Assembly (NCBI RefSeq): GCF_000712975.1
Contig: NZ_JHQL01000003.1
Coordinates: 682,001-746,000, forward strand
Source: Vreelandella neptunia
Lineage (GTDB): Bacteria; Pseudomonadota; Gammaproteobacteria; Pseudomonadales; Halomonadaceae
Length of the DNA: 64,000 bases
Reading direction: 5' to 3'
Below are positions 1-8,513 of the stretch, in pieces. A program made the position numbers and the translations under genes. The notes under the pieces were generated by a model. It worked only from the letters and a program-made list of their open reading frames with translations, was not told the origin of the DNA and did not search any database. The number at the start of each line of letters is the position of its first letter. The stretch's first letter is position 1.

Positions 1-662
1 CGATGCTCGTCTCCTAAGCTAAAAACAGTTTTTTGCGGCATCGCAGGATAAAACCGATGTTCAAGGAGTGGTGAAACGGAAAACACGCCATTTTGTTGGC
101 CTTCAAAGCTCGGCATGCCGCAAGCCTCAAGTTGGTTATGCAGCGTATCTAAAGATTCGCCAATGGTTGAGCAGTCAAAGCCTGCATGATGCAGTCTGGG
201 ACCCATAATCGCCAGCCAAGCAGCAAGGGGATGTGCTTGTTGCAGCTGTTGATAAAGTGCCCAAGAGGGCATTGGCCATGGACGACCTCGGCATAACAGA
301 TTTTGTCCTTTGCAGTCGGCAGGGTGGCTTTGCAGGATAAGTTGCGTCAGTGCTTCACGCGGTGCTTTTGAAAGAGTACCAAGCTGTAACTCTGCTAATA
401 CCAGCCAGCTACTATTGTCGTTGGGTGACAGCAAGTGCACTAACAGACCTTTGTCGGCCATAGCGTAATGGCCTACTGAGCGATAACCCATGTGGGCAAG
501 GTTGGTATTGAGTTCGCTGGCTGCAAAAGGCCCGTAGTTTAAGGTGACCAAGGTTAAATATTCAGCTGACGTACTTAGTGGCCACAATCTAAGCCCACCG
601 AGATCTGGATGCGTGTGGACATAATCTAGCCAAAGCTGTTGAACAAACTCCTTTTGCTGCAT
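1..662 (-). CDS. DUF1338-family protein (2-oxoadipate dioxygenase/decarboxylase-like), partial
   Basis: The reverse strand is open from an ATG at 662 to the left edge, giving the first 220 codons; the C-terminus is outside the window. The protein begins MQQKEFVQQLWLDYV and has a GYRSVGHYAM segment followed by a VLAELQLGTLS segment. Both resemble the N-terminal half of DUF1338 proteins (HglS/YdcJ), metal-dependent enzymes that convert 2-oxoadipate to 2-hydroxyglutarate in lysine catabolism. The assignment rests on remembered motif spacing, and the metal ligands are not all in view. It is transcribed away from nothing obvious; the next gene, grxA, is on the same strand 134 bp upstream of it. 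Confidence 0.55.
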   Translation of the reverse strand, partial: MQQKEFVQQLWLDYVHTHPDLGGLRLWPLSTSAEYLTLVTLNYGPFAASELNTNLAHMGYRSVGHYAMADKGLLVHLLSPNDNSSWLVLAELQLGTLSKAPREALTQLILQSHPADCKGQNLLCRGRPWPMPSWALYQQLQQAHPLAAWLAIMGPRLHHAGFDCSTIGESLDTLHNQLEACGMPSFEGQQNGVFSVSPLLEHRFYPAMPQKTVFSLGDEH

Positions 663-796
663 TGGGGTACCCTCGCCGCCTAATCGAACGTCACATGAGC
701 CGTTATATGAACTGTCATATAATCTGTGCTACTTCAGTATAGGCAAGCGAAGATTTCGGTGTTCAACGGGTATAAACGCCAGTTTTAACGTCTGGG

Positions 797-1060
797 TTAA
801 GAGGCCAGAAGCTGTTGTTGACGCACAAAATGGTCGAATTCGGTAAATCCGCCTATGTGCTGTTGGTCGACAAATATTTGGGGAACGGTATGAATAGGTT
901 TGCCAGCCGTTTTTGCAATATCCTCTTTGGTAACGCCTTCTGAGGGCATATCAACGTAACGATACCCCTCTATCTTTCCATTGCTTTCTAAATATTCAGC
1001 AAGACGCTTTGCACGAACGCAGAAAGGGCATGACATACGGCCAAAAATTACCACAAACAT
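797..1060 (-). CDS. grxA: Glutaredoxin 1 (GrxA type)
   Basis: This 87-residue protein is a small cytoplasmic dithiol glutaredoxin that reduces protein and glutathione mixed disulfides using glutathione. The redox motif CPFC lies at residues 11-14. The TVPQIFVDQQHIGGF segment carries the cis-proline and glutathione-binding loop and is nearly the same as in E. coli GrxA, whose length (85) also matches. An upstream in-frame start at 1108 exists, but the inner ATG is preceded by AAGGAG at good spacing and matches the family N-terminus (MFVVIFGR), so I use it. A glutathione reductase is encoded at 48.7 kb in the same window. Confidence 0.93.
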   Translation of the reverse strand: MFVVIFGRMSCPFCVRAKRLAEYLESNGKIEGYRYVDMPSEGVTKEDIAKTAGKPIHTVPQIFVDQQHIGGFTEFDHFVRQQQLLAS

Positions 1061-1202
1061 CGCATAAACTCCTTTAGGATGATGGTCTATGAAAGATTGA
1101 TTACCCATTGTGGCTTAGCCTGCTGTATTTGGCTAATAGTGCCACGCTACATGGGCTATTAAGCCGCGTTATGGGCGGCTGTTACATAATCGGACAAACA
1201 TT

Positions 1203-1652
1203 ATGCGAACTTTAGCTCCTCACGACTATGAACGCTTAGCCGATCTAGCGGTGCATTATCGAGATATACACTTACGTTCAATGAAGCAGAAGCATCATTT
1301 TAATCCCCGCCTCGGTGTTGATGCCTTGTGTTTCCAATTCTTAGAAGCGCCCTTTAAGGAGCAGCAAGAGTCGTTGCTGGTAGGTGCCTTAATTACGCCA
1401 TGTGCAATGTGGTTAGTGGCCTTGCCAAGTGCTATTCAGCAGGGGCCACTAACCACTACGCTGCGTTTAAAACTTCCTTCTGGTGTCTATTCGCTCACAC
1501 TGGAGCAACTGCCTGACGGCAACGCACTCTATAAACGCATTGTTCTTGAAGATTTAACGGATCTTGACAGTATGCAGGAAGCGGCGCGGTTGGCTCAGCG
1601 TATGATGGGGCAATTAATGGTACCTCCCGACGCTTCTCCAGAGGTTGAATAG
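1203..1652 (+). CDS. HybE-like [NiFe]-hydrogenase assembly chaperone family protein
   Basis: A 149-residue protein resembling the HybE family. The seen pattern is a mid-protein LITPCAMWLVALPS stretch, a following LPSGVYSLTLEQ strand and a C-terminal helix ending in AQRMMGQLM. In hydrogenase operons HybE-type proteins act as proofreading chaperones for the large subunit or its Tat-exported partner. No hydrogenase gene is visible here: the neighbours are glutaredoxin and 3-hydroxybutyrate dehydrogenase. The role in this organism is therefore unknown; it may serve another metalloprotein. It sits alone on the plus strand, 142 bp from the divergent grxA. Confidence 0.6.
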   Translation: MRTLAPHDYERLADLAVHYRDIHLRSMKQKHHFNPRLGVDALCFQFLEAPFKEQQESLLVGALITPCAMWLVALPSAIQQGPLTTTLRLKLPSGVYSLTLEQLPDGNALYKRIVLEDLTDLDSMQEAARLAQRMMGQLMVPPDASPEVE

Positions 1653-1743
1653 GCAGAAACGTCAGCCACTATCTACACTGTCTGTTCTTATATGATGACA
1701 ACTTACATTATCACTTTGAATAATCTCAACAAAAGGAACGTTT

Positions 1744-2517
1744 ATGTCCTCTGAAAAAGCTGTTACCCCCCGTGTTGCAGTGGTCACTGGCACCAGCAGC
1801 GGTATCGGTGAAGCGGTGGTGAAGCATTTCTGTGAACAGGGTTTTCAAGTGTTAGCAGTAGACTTTAATCCTGCTGGAAAAGAAGTAGCGGATGCGGCTG
1901 GCGCAGCGTTTTATCAAGGGGATTTAACCGACCCCGATGCGTGTCGTGGAGCCATTGCCGATGCGGTTAAGCGCTTCGGTGGCATCGATATTTTGGTAAA
2001 TAATGCGGGTATTCAACACGTCGCTTCTATTGAAACGTTCCCTGAAGAGAAGTGGCGTCAAATTATCGATCTAATGCTAACGGCGCCTTTTTTGCTTACC
2101 CAGGCCGCCTGGCCCCATATGCGTAAAAAAGGCTGGGGGCGCGTGATTAATATTGCGTCTGTTCATGCGCAAGTGGCTTCACCAGGTAAAGCCGCTTATA
2201 TCAGCGCCAAGCATGGCATGATAGGGCTGACCAAAACCGCTGCACTGGAAGGTGGCGAGCAAGGGATTACGGCTAATACTATTTGTCCAGCCTATGTGAA
2301 AACACCGTTGGTAGATAACCAAATTGCTGACCAAGCCAAGCTTCATGGCATGGATGAGCAAGAAGTCATTGAAAAAATTATGCTGAAAAACGCCGCGGTT
2401 AAGCGCCTGATTGAACCTTCCGAGGTTGCTCAGTTAGTCGCCTATTTGGCATCCGACGCAGCAGGAGCTGTGACAGGCTCCAGTTGGAACATTGATCTAG
2501 GATGGACCGCCCAATAA
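1744..2517 (+). CDS. bdhA: 3-hydroxybutyrate dehydrogenase (SDR family)
   Basis: This NAD-dependent short-chain dehydrogenase interconverts D-3-hydroxybutyrate and acetoacetate, a step in polyhydroxybutyrate and ketone-body use. At 257 residues it has the usual length. Visible are the cofactor motif TGTSSGIG (15-22), NNAG (86-89), and the catalytic set Ser139, Tyr152 and Lys156 in YISAKHG. The C-terminal region with DNQIADQAK and GSSWNIDLGWTAQ is typical of bacterial BdhA rather than FabG. A ribosome site (AAAGGAACG) precedes the ATG. PHB storage is common in halomonads, which fits. It appears monocistronic, ending 51 bp before the convergent regA. Confidence 0.9.
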   Translation: MSSEKAVTPRVAVVTGTSSGIGEAVVKHFCEQGFQVLAVDFNPAGKEVADAAGAAFYQGDLTDPDACRGAIADAVKRFGGIDILVNNAGIQHVASIETFPEEKWRQIIDLMLTAPFLLTQAAWPHMRKKGWGRVINIASVHAQVASPGKAAYISAKHGMIGLTKTAALEGGEQGITANTICPAYVKTPLVDNQIADQAKLHGMDEQEVIEKIMLKNAAVKRLIEPSEVAQLVAYLASDAAGAVTGSSWNIDLGWTAQ

Positions 2518-2568
2518 CATCAAGTTGAAGTCCACTCTTTGCGGCGTTGTTGCGCAAAGAGTGGAGAA

Positions 2569-3108
2569 TTATCGGCGTACCGGGCGCTTCTGTAATTTAC
2601 GTTGTAATGTTCGCCGATGCATACCAAGTGCCCTAGCCGTGGCTGAAATATTGCCATCATGCTCTTGCAGCACCTTCTGAATATGCTCCCAGGTAATACG
2701 GTTGATAGAGGGAGGGTTGTCGGCTAATTCAATATTTGGGTCGCCCCCCTGGTGCTCAAAGGCAGCAATAACATCGTCAGCATCTGCTGGCTTACATAGG
2801 TAGTTAACAGCACCAAGTTTGATTGCTTCTACTGCTGTGGCAATACTTGAATATCCTGTTAACACAACAATACGGCAGTTCGGCGCACTTGCCAGCATAT
2901 CCGGTAGCAGCTTAAGGCCAGAGCTGTGCTCAAGTTTTAGATCAAGTGTTGCCATTGTTGGCATAAATTGCGCTACAAGTGCCATTGCTTGTTCAGCATC
3001 GTGAGCAACGTTGACCTCAAAACCACGGCGTATAAGTGCTCTGCTCAACACGTGACAAAACATTTCATCATCGTCGACGATTAAAAGGCGTTGGTCTTGC
3101 GTCTGCAT
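2569..3108 (-). CDS. regA: Response regulator, RegA/PrrA/RoxR family
   Basis: This is the DNA-binding partner of the adjacent sensor kinase, in the global redox regulator family RegA/PrrA/ActR. The receiver domain carries the acidic cluster (IVDDDEMF near the N-terminus) and the phosphorylatable Asp in TLDLKLEHSSGL. The C-terminus is a Fis-type helix-turn-helix (SATARALGMHRRTLQRKL) that is highly characteristic of the family. A GTG at 3141 is in frame and only 2 bp after the kinase stop, but the ATG used here has GAGG at the right distance. The two genes are surely co-transcribed. In relatives this pair adjusts respiration and energy metabolism to the quinone redox state. Confidence 0.88.
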   Translation of the reverse strand: MQTQDQRLLIVDDDEMFCHVLSRALIRRGFEVNVAHDAEQAMALVAQFMPTMATLDLKLEHSSGLKLLPDMLASAPNCRIVVLTGYSSIATAVEAIKLGAVNYLCKPADADDVIAAFEHQGGDPNIELADNPPSINRITWEHIQKVLQEHDGNISATARALGMHRRTLQRKLQKRPVRR

Positions 3109-3143
3109 GATGTCCTCGTTTTTCTTACGAATGCTTGCCACGG

Positions 3144-4418
3144 TTACTTGTCAGGGGCGGAACAAAGAGGCAGCGTTACTTCTGTTAACGTACCGCCTTC
3201 AGGATGATTGTACAGGCTTACTCCACCACCGAAACGATTAATGGTGGCATGGGTTAAAAACAGGCCAATTCCCATGCCTTTGCTTTTAGTGGAAATAAAT
3301 GTGTCGCCTAGCTGATCAGCAATCGACATCGCGATGCCGGGCCCATGGTCGCGTATATCAATGACAACACTTTCATCTTGCCAATCCAAGCGAATAGCTA
3401 TTTGCTCTGGGTTGGCGTCGGCAGCGTTATTCAGCAAATTGGTTAGCGCTTGATCTAATGTGGCATCTACGGCTATCCAGGGTCGGCCACGTTTTTCGGC
3501 AACTTCAAAAAAGTGGCTAACATCAGGCCTAATAACCAGCCAGCGTTGCACCACAGCGGCTAGCCATATTTCAGCGTCTAGTACTTCTGGTTCTGCCATG
3601 CGCCGACGGTCAGCTGTTGTAACAAGGTGTTGTAAACGTGATTTGCACACATCTACTTGCTGACGAAGTATGGCTATATCTTGTTGCAAAGTAGAGCCAT
3701 CGGGCGCGTCCTGGTGCATTTCATTGAGCAGCACGGCCATGGTTGAAAGCGGCGTGCCAAGCTCATGGGCCGTGCCAGCGGCCTGAGTGGCAACCGCCAG
3801 CACTTGTTCATTGCGCAGCGCAGCCTCTCTGGTTCGAGATAGAGCTTTGTCTCGATTACGCAGGGCGTGTGCCATTTTATAGATAAAAAATGTGACCAAG
3901 CCGGCAGACAGGCCGAAATTAAGCCACATCCCCAATACGTGAAGGCTTAATGGGCCGTCGCTATTAATGTGCCCTAGCTGTGGTATTGGGTGGTAAAAGA
4001 ACATCAAATAGGTATAACCCGCCATTGCGCAAGCGGCAATGATCCAAGCGTGGCGCCATGGGAGGGTTGCTGCGGCAATAGTGACAGGCACTAAATAGTA
4101 AGTAATAAAGGGATTTGTTGACCCACCTGAAAAATAAAATAGCAGCGTTAAGCCAGCAATATCCGCCAATAAGTGGGCAAGATATTCGAAATGATTAACC
4201 GCTTTGGGTCTACCTAACCGCCACCAAGTGGCGATATTGAGTATGCCCATGGCTATCACGACGCTGACAACTGCAGTTACGGGCAAATCGAAAGTGAGTA
4301 GTTCAATGCCAACAATAATGGCCAGTAAAAAGCCGGTCCAGGTAATGCCTCGTACGATTGTTAGTCTAACGAGGTTGCGGTTCGGCGTCGAAAGTGGAAG
4401 AGGAAGGGCGGTAGGCAT
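3144..4418 (-). CDS. regB: Redox sensor histidine kinase, RegB/PrrB family
   Basis: A 424-residue membrane histidine kinase with about six N-terminal transmembrane helices, a dimerization/phosphoacceptor domain and a C-terminal ATPase domain. Three RegB signatures are visible: the quinone-site loop GGSTNPF (98-104), the H-box HELGTPLSTMA with phospho-His218, and a cysteine (258) in VDVCKSRL at the place of the redox-active cysteine of Rhodobacter RegB. The N, G1 and G2 boxes follow (NLLNNAADAN, DHGPGI, GMGIGLFL). It should sense the ubiquinone pool and phosphorylate the neighbouring RegA. The senC/SCO1 gene often linked to regA is absent; a small membrane protein gene lies just upstream instead. 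Confidence 0.9.
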   Translation of the reverse strand: MPTALPLPLSTPNRNLVRLTIVRGITWTGFLLAIIVGIELLTFDLPVTAVVSVVIAMGILNIATWWRLGRPKAVNHFEYLAHLLADIAGLTLLFYFSGGSTNPFITYYLVPVTIAAATLPWRHAWIIAACAMAGYTYLMFFYHPIPQLGHINSDGPLSLHVLGMWLNFGLSAGLVTFFIYKMAHALRNRDKALSRTREAALRNEQVLAVATQAAGTAHELGTPLSTMAVLLNEMHQDAPDGSTLQQDIAILRQQVDVCKSRLQHLVTTADRRRMAEPEVLDAEIWLAAVVQRWLVIRPDVSHFFEVAEKRGRPWIAVDATLDQALTNLLNNAADANPEQIAIRLDWQDESVVIDIRDHGPGIAMSIADQLGDTFISTKSKGMGIGLFLTHATINRFGGGVSLYNHPEGGTLTEVTLPLCSAPDK

Positions 4419-4425
4419 AGCGTTG

Positions 4426-4842
4426 CTATTTGCTCGATGTTTTCACGTTGTGAATAACAAATTTAATAAATAATGTCATAACAAACGTCAGCCATCCCGC
4501 AGAGGCGAGTAAGTTGAACAACAGTATTTTAGGGGGAAGCCAAGCGCTGCCTAGTATGGCTTCTAGCATAATATGGAAAAACATGGCGAGCAGGAGTGGC
4601 AACGCCAGCGTGTGAATCCACATGTCAGTACGGCGTTTACGCACATGATAACGTTTTAATAAATAACGCATCGGACGATGTGCCCAGCCGAATAAGACCA
4701 GTGCACCCACAACGAAGATAACTGCCAGCGTCGGTTCGGTACTCCCAAAATGCATCGAAAAAGATATCGACCAGGCAAGACCTAGCCATAGTAAACCCTC
4801 GATGCTGGCGATAATGTCCGCATAGCGACGCACATTCTGCAT
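4426..4842 (-). CDS. Small hydrophobic membrane protein upstream of regB
   Basis: I do not recognise this 138-residue protein. It has about four hydrophobic segments (residues roughly 12-32, 38-54, 75-97 and 105-130) joined by a basic loop (RPMRYLLKRYHVRKRRTD), so it is a predicted inner-membrane protein. Its stop lies only 7 bp before the regB start on the same strand, which suggests one operon of membrane protein-regB-regA. A role in the redox signalling system is an inference from that position only. The promoter for all three should lie in the 149-bp gap to the divergent pyrC. Confidence 0.7.
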   Translation of the reverse strand: MQNVRRYADIIASIEGLLWLGLAWSISFSMHFGSTEPTLAVIFVVGALVLFGWAHRPMRYLLKRYHVRKRRTDMWIHTLALPLLLAMFFHIMLEAILGSAWLPPKILLFNLLASAGWLTFVMTLFIKFVIHNVKTSSK

Positions 4843-4991
4843 AACAAACTTAATCCTTGATCTTACAAAGTGCCGCCATGATACGACACTTGGGAACGGC
4901 TGTGGGATGGATAGGGGAGATTTATCCCTTACCGGTATTGGGTATACTGTTCTAACCCTTTTACTTAATTCATTTCTGCACAGGACTTGCC

Positions 4992-6029
4992 GTGGACGCT
5001 ATTACGTTGACTCGCCCCGATGATTGGCATCTTCATTTACGTGATGATGAGGCGCTAAGCGCTGTGGTAGGTCATACCGCCGCCCAAATGGGGCGTGCGA
5101 TTATAATGCCTAATCTAAAGCCGCCGGTAACGACTACCGCTCAAGCACTAGCGTATCGTCAGAGAATTTTAGCAGCGTTGCCTGAAGGGAGTGCTTTTGA
5201 GCCATTGATGACGCTCTATTTAACAGACACAACGCCCCCTGAAGAAATTGAGCGCGCTGCTGAAAGTGGTGTCGTAAAAGCCGTAAAGCTCTATCCTGCT
5301 GGTGCTACTACTAACTCTGCATCGGGTGTCACTGACATTGCGCACTGCGATGACACTATTGCCATGCTAGCAAAAGTTGGTATGCCCTTGTTGGTGCATG
5401 GTGAAGTGACCGATCATGCAATTGATATTTTTGATCGCGAGGCGGTGTTTATTGAGCAGATTATGAAACCGCTTTTGGCTCGTCATCCTAGCCTAAACGT
5501 GGTATTTGAGCACATTACCACCCAGCAAGCCGCCGAGTTTGTCGCCGCTGCACCTGATAACATTGCCGCTACGATTACGGCTCATCACCTGTTGTTTAAC
5601 CGCAACAAAATGCTGGCGGGTGGTATTCGTCCGCATTATTACTGCCTACCTATTTTGAAGCGTGAACAGCATCGTCAAGCACTGTTAAAAGCGGCGACCA
5701 GTGGTAGCCCCAAATTCTTTTTGGGCACCGATAGTGCTCCTCATGCTCAGGGCGATAAGGAATCGAGTTGTGGCTGCGCAGGCGCGTATACAGCTCCAGC
5801 TGCCATTGAGCTGTATGCAGCAGCCTTTGAAGAAATGGATGCCTTGGACAAGTTAGAAGCGTTTGCCAGCCTAAACGGACCGCGTTTTTATGGATTACCA
5901 ACTAATGCCGATAGCGTGACGTTGGAGCGTCGTTCCTGGAGTCTGCCAGCACATTATCCCTATACGGCTGGTCAGCATATTATCCCGTTAATGGCAGGTG
6001 AGAGCTTGGCATGGAAGCTGAAAGCGTAG
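4992..6029 (+). CDS. pyrC: Dihydroorotase
   Basis: This enzyme catalyses the reversible cyclization of carbamoyl aspartate to dihydroorotate, the third step of pyrimidine synthesis. At 345 residues it matches the E. coli-type (class II) enzyme. Binuclear zinc ligands are visible: HLHLRDD near the N-terminus, the carboxylated lysine in [15 protein letters not shown], histidines in LVHGE and FEHITT, and the catalytic Asp in LGTDSAPH. The start is GTG, chosen because CAGGA precedes it and the family N-terminus aligns. A TATACT hexamer at 4943-4948 is a plausible -10 element. The gene is followed by a strong bidirectional terminator. Confidence 0.95.
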   Translation: MDAITLTRPDDWHLHLRDDEALSAVVGHTAAQMGRAIIMPNLKPPVTTTAQALAYRQRILAALPEGSAFEPLMTLYLTDTTPPEEIERAAESGVVKAVKLYPAGATTNSASGVTDIAHCDDTIAMLAKVGMPLLVHGEVTDHAIDIFDREAVFIEQIMKPLLARHPSLNVVFEHITTQQAAEFVAAAPDNIAATITAHHLLFNRNKMLAGGIRPHYYCLPILKREQHRQALLKAATSGSPKFFLGTDSAPHAQGDKESSCGCAGAYTAPAAIELYAAAFEEMDALDKLEAFASLNGPRFYGLPTNADSVTLERRSWSLPAHYPYTAGQHIIPLMAGESLAWKLKA

Positions 6030-6066
6030 CTCGAACATCTGAACAGTAGTGTAGCTGAACAAAAAA

Positions 6067-6091
6067 CGGAGCCGATGGGCTCCGTTTTTTT
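6067..6091. terminator. Bidirectional rho-independent terminator between pyrC and mtnN
   Basis: A 7-bp perfect stem (CGGAGCC / GGCTCCG) with a GATG loop is followed by seven T on the plus strand and preceded by an A run, so it can stop both pyrC and the convergent mtnN. Just downstream, two tandem copies of a 13-bp AT-rich unit (TTTATAAATGYTG) occupy 6100-6125. Confidence 0.9.
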
Positions 6092-6163
6092 AGTAGAAAT
6101 TTATAAATGTTGTTTATAAATGCTGTTTTAAAAAGCTATTCATTAAGGCGTGTTTCTTGAGGT

Positions 6164-6871
6164 CTATTGCTTGCCAAGGTCGATGAGCATCTGGTCTACC
6201 ATGCGTGATGAGTGATCAGCGGCTACGTCCAAAAATTGCTCGAATGATAGGTGGTTATCACCACTGCCGGGAATGTCGGAAAGTGCGCGAATGACTACAA
6301 ACGGACAGTTATAAAGATGGCAGGTTTGTGCAATAGCGGCGCCTTCCATTTCGACGGCTAGCATGGTTGGAAACTGTGCACGGGTAGTAGCGACACGATC
6401 GGGGTCGGCCATGAAGGCATCGCCTGTAGCGATGAGCCCCTCACGTACATTGACTTCACCTAATGCGGTAATGGCGTTGCGGGCGATATCACGAAGTTGC
6501 TTGTCTGCTTGGTAGGCTGCAGGCATCCCTGGAACCTGGCCAAGCTCGTAGCCAAAGACCACCGCATCTACGTCATGGTGGCGTACTTCATCCGAGATGA
6601 TGACATCACCAATAGTGAGGTCGGTCGCAAAGCCGCCTGCGGAGCCGGTATTAATGATTGCATCTGGCTGGTGACGCTCAAGTAGAATCGCAGTGCCTAC
6701 CGCCGCGTTGACCTTGCCTATCCCCGACTGCAGCACAATGATTTCCAAGCCATGACGCGTACCTGTATAAAAAACAAAGCCAGCGTGCTCGTAGCGTTGA
6801 GCGTCTTCTAACTGACCAGCTAGTTGCTTCACTTCCTGCGCCATAGCGCCAATAATTCCAATGCGTCGCAC
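6164..6871 (-). CDS. mtnN: 5'-methylthioadenosine/S-adenosylhomocysteine nucleosidase
   Basis: This 235-residue enzyme hydrolyses methylthioadenosine, S-adenosylhomocysteine and 5'-deoxyadenosine, releasing adenine; it supports methionine salvage and autoinducer-2 precursor formation. The family features are visible: N-terminal IGIIGAMAQEV with the acid/base Glu, NTGSAGG, the substrate-binding VEMEGAA near residue 173, and the catalytic Asp in IRALSD near 196. It lies 50 bp downstream of folD on the same strand, possibly as a two-gene unit linked to one-carbon and methyl metabolism. Confidence 0.94.
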   Translation of the reverse strand: MRRIGIIGAMAQEVKQLAGQLEDAQRYEHAGFVFYTGTRHGLEIIVLQSGIGKVNAAVGTAILLERHQPDAIINTGSAGGFATDLTIGDVIISDEVRHHDVDAVVFGYELGQVPGMPAAYQADKQLRDIARNAITALGEVNVREGLIATGDAFMADPDRVATTRAQFPTMLAVEMEGAAIAQTCHLYNCPFVVIRALSDIPGSGDNHLSFEQFLDVAADHSSRMVDQMLIDLGKQ

Positions 6872-6921
6872 GCGTCATTACTCCTTAAGAAAGCGTTATT
6901 TACAGTAGCGTTAAGAAGAGA

Positions 6922-7788
6922 CTACTGGCCTTGGCTTTGATCGTGACGTTCAGCAGCCTCTAGAGTGTTCTCAAGCAGCGTCGCCACTGTCATTGGGCCC
7001 ACCCCTCCAGGCACTGGGGTAATAAAGCTGGCGCGCTCTGCTGCGGCGTTAAAATCAACATCACCGATGAGGGTGCCATCTTCTTGGCGGTTAATGCCGA
7101 CATCAATCACGATAGCACCGGGTTTGATCCATTCGCCCTTAACAATACCAGGCTTGCCGACTGCCACCACAACTAGGTCTGCACGGCGAACATGGGTCTC
7201 AAGCTGCTGAGTAAAGCGATGACATACCGTCGTTGTGCAGCCTGCTAGCATCAGTTCCAAAGCCATAGGTCGGCCGACAATGTTAGAAGCGCCTACAACA
7301 GTGGCGTCTAAGCCTCGAACAGCGATGCCGCTGTGGGCCAGCATGGTCATAATGCCTTTGGGCGTACAAGGCCTTAGTGATGGCATGCGTTGAGCTAGTC
7401 GCCCAATGTTGTAGGGGTGAAAGCCATCAACGTCCTTATCAGGTCGAATTCGCTCAAGAATGGGGCGAGAGTCTAAGTGCTCTGGCAAAGGCAGCTGAAC
7501 AAGAATGCCGTCGACTGTTGCATCGTCGTTTAACTGATCGACCAGCGCTTCTAGTTCGTGCTGCTGCGTATCGGCTGATAGTGCATGCTGAAAGGAGAGG
7601 ATGCCCGCCTGCTCACAGGCGCGGTGTTTGTTACTGACATAGACATGAGAAGCTGGGTCTTGCCCGACCACAACAACAGCTAGTCCAGGTGCCCGCTCGC
7701 CGGCCTTCTGGCGTGCGCTGATTTTCTCGGCAACTTGCTGGCGGACATTAGCGGCGATGGCTTTACCATCGATGAGTTGGGCGGTCAT
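6922..7788 (-). CDS. folD: Bifunctional methylenetetrahydrofolate dehydrogenase/cyclohydrolase
   Basis: FolD interconverts 5,10-methylene-, methenyl- and 10-formyl-tetrahydrofolate using NADP, supplying one-carbon units. The protein has 288 residues, the standard length. Visible are the catalytic Lys in [14 protein letters not shown], the QLPLPEHL motif, the [14 protein letters not shown] segment, the NADP-binding [13 protein letters not shown] and the C-terminal [16 protein letters not shown]. The ATG is the first in frame. The 231 bp upstream contain no gene before the tRNA cluster on the opposite strand. Confidence 0.96.
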   Translation of the reverse strand: MTAQLIDGKAIAANVRQQVAEKISARQKAGERAPGLAVVVVGQDPASHVYVSNKHRACEQAGILSFQHALSADTQQHELEALVDQLNDDATVDGILVQLPLPEHLDSRPILERIRPDKDVDGFHPYNIGRLAQRMPSLRPCTPKGIMTMLAHSGIAVRGLDATVVGASNIVGRPMALELMLAGCTTTVCHRFTQQLETHVRRADLVVVAVGKPGIVKGEWIKPGAIVIDVGINRQEDGTLIGDVDFNAAAERASFITPVPGGVGPMTVATLLENTLEAAERHDQSQGQ

Positions 7789-7944
7789 GTAATAGAATCC
7801 CTTGAAGGTTAGGTGCGGAACAAAGTGACTACTGTTCTAAAATTGCTCGCCAGAGCGCAGGCGGTCACGGGCTTTCAAGAAGGGCTAATTTTCGCACGCT
7901 AGGGCGGTAAGGCAAAGCATCTAACGAATCATTCATTTTAGGTG

Positions 7945-7972
7945 TTGACTTTAAACTCAGAAATAGTAATAT
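7945..7972 (+). promoter_or_regulatory. Probable sigma-70 promoter of the tRNA cluster
   Basis: TTGACT (7945-7950) and TAATAT (7967-7972) are separated by 16 bp, about 48 bp before the first tRNA. The GC-containing stretch just after the -10 resembles the discriminator of stringently controlled stable RNA promoters. Located by eye only. Confidence 0.6.
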
Positions 7973-8019
7973 ATGCCTCGCTTGAGACGGGACATGCAGC
8001 AGCGTCTAAGGTAAGAAAT

Positions 8020-8096
8020 CGGGATGTAGCGCAGTCTGGTAGCGCGCCTGCTTTGGGAGCAGGATGTCGGGGGTTCGAATCCCTCCATCCCGACCA
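8020..8096 (+). tRNA. tRNA-Pro (TGG)
   Basis: A 77-nt cloverleaf with a CGGGATG/CATCCCG acceptor stem, anticodon stem CCTGC/GCAGG, loop TTTGGGA giving anticodon TGG at 8054-8056, the T-arm GGGGGTTCGAATCCCTC, discriminator A and an encoded CCA. It is first in a four-tRNA cluster. Confidence 0.97.
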
Positions 8097-8188
8097 CATA
8101 CCTAGCGCGGAAGGTAGTAATTTGCTTTTCCAAACATTGGTTGTGGTCAAGTGCTCATCAGTATTCAGTCTCTTAGAATGCTTTATGT

Positions 8189-8265
8189 GCGCCCATAGCT
8201 CAACCGGATAGAGCAACGGCCTTCTAAGCCGTAGGTTGCGGGTTCGAGTCCTGCTGGGCGTGCCA
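8189..8265 (+). tRNA. tRNA-Arg (TCT)
   Basis: A 77-nt cloverleaf with acceptor GCGCCCA/TGGGCGT (first pair G-T), anticodon stem ACGGC/GCCGT, loop CTTCTAA giving anticodon TCT at 8223-8225, T-loop GTTCGAGTC, and encoded CCA. It reads AGA codons. Confidence 0.96.
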
Positions 8266-8322
8266 CAAAAAGCTTTTAAGTGGACGCATTCGGTAAGACA
8301 TGCAAATCAGTACTTCATCAAT

Positions 8323-8398
8323 GGTGGATGTAGCTCAGTGGTAGAGCCCCGGATTGTGGCTCCGGTGGTCGTGGGTTCGATCCCCATCATCCACCCCA
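8323..8398 (+). tRNA. tRNA-His (GTG), copy 1
   Basis: A 76-nt tRNA with the extra 5' G (G-1) opposite C73 that identifies tRNA-His, acceptor GTGGATG/CATCCAC, anticodon loop TTGTGGC with GTG at 8356-8358, and encoded CCA. The sequence is identical to copy 2, which starts 115 bp downstream. Confidence 0.97.
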
Positions 8399-8437
8399 TT
8401 TGATGTAACGTATTATTTATGTGTAGTTTTAGGTTGT

Positions 8438-8513
8438 GGTGGATGTAGCTCAGTGGTAGAGCCCCGGATTGTGGCTCCGGTGGTCGTGGGTTCGATCCCC
8501 ATCATCCACCCCA
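8438..8513 (+). tRNA. tRNA-His (GTG), copy 2
   Basis: An exact duplicate of the preceding tRNA-His over its full 76 nt, including G-1 and CCA; the identity continues into ATT after the CCA. Anticodon GTG is at 8471-8473. The 39-bp spacer between the copies is unrelated to the region upstream of copy 1 apart from chance similarity. Confidence 0.97.
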
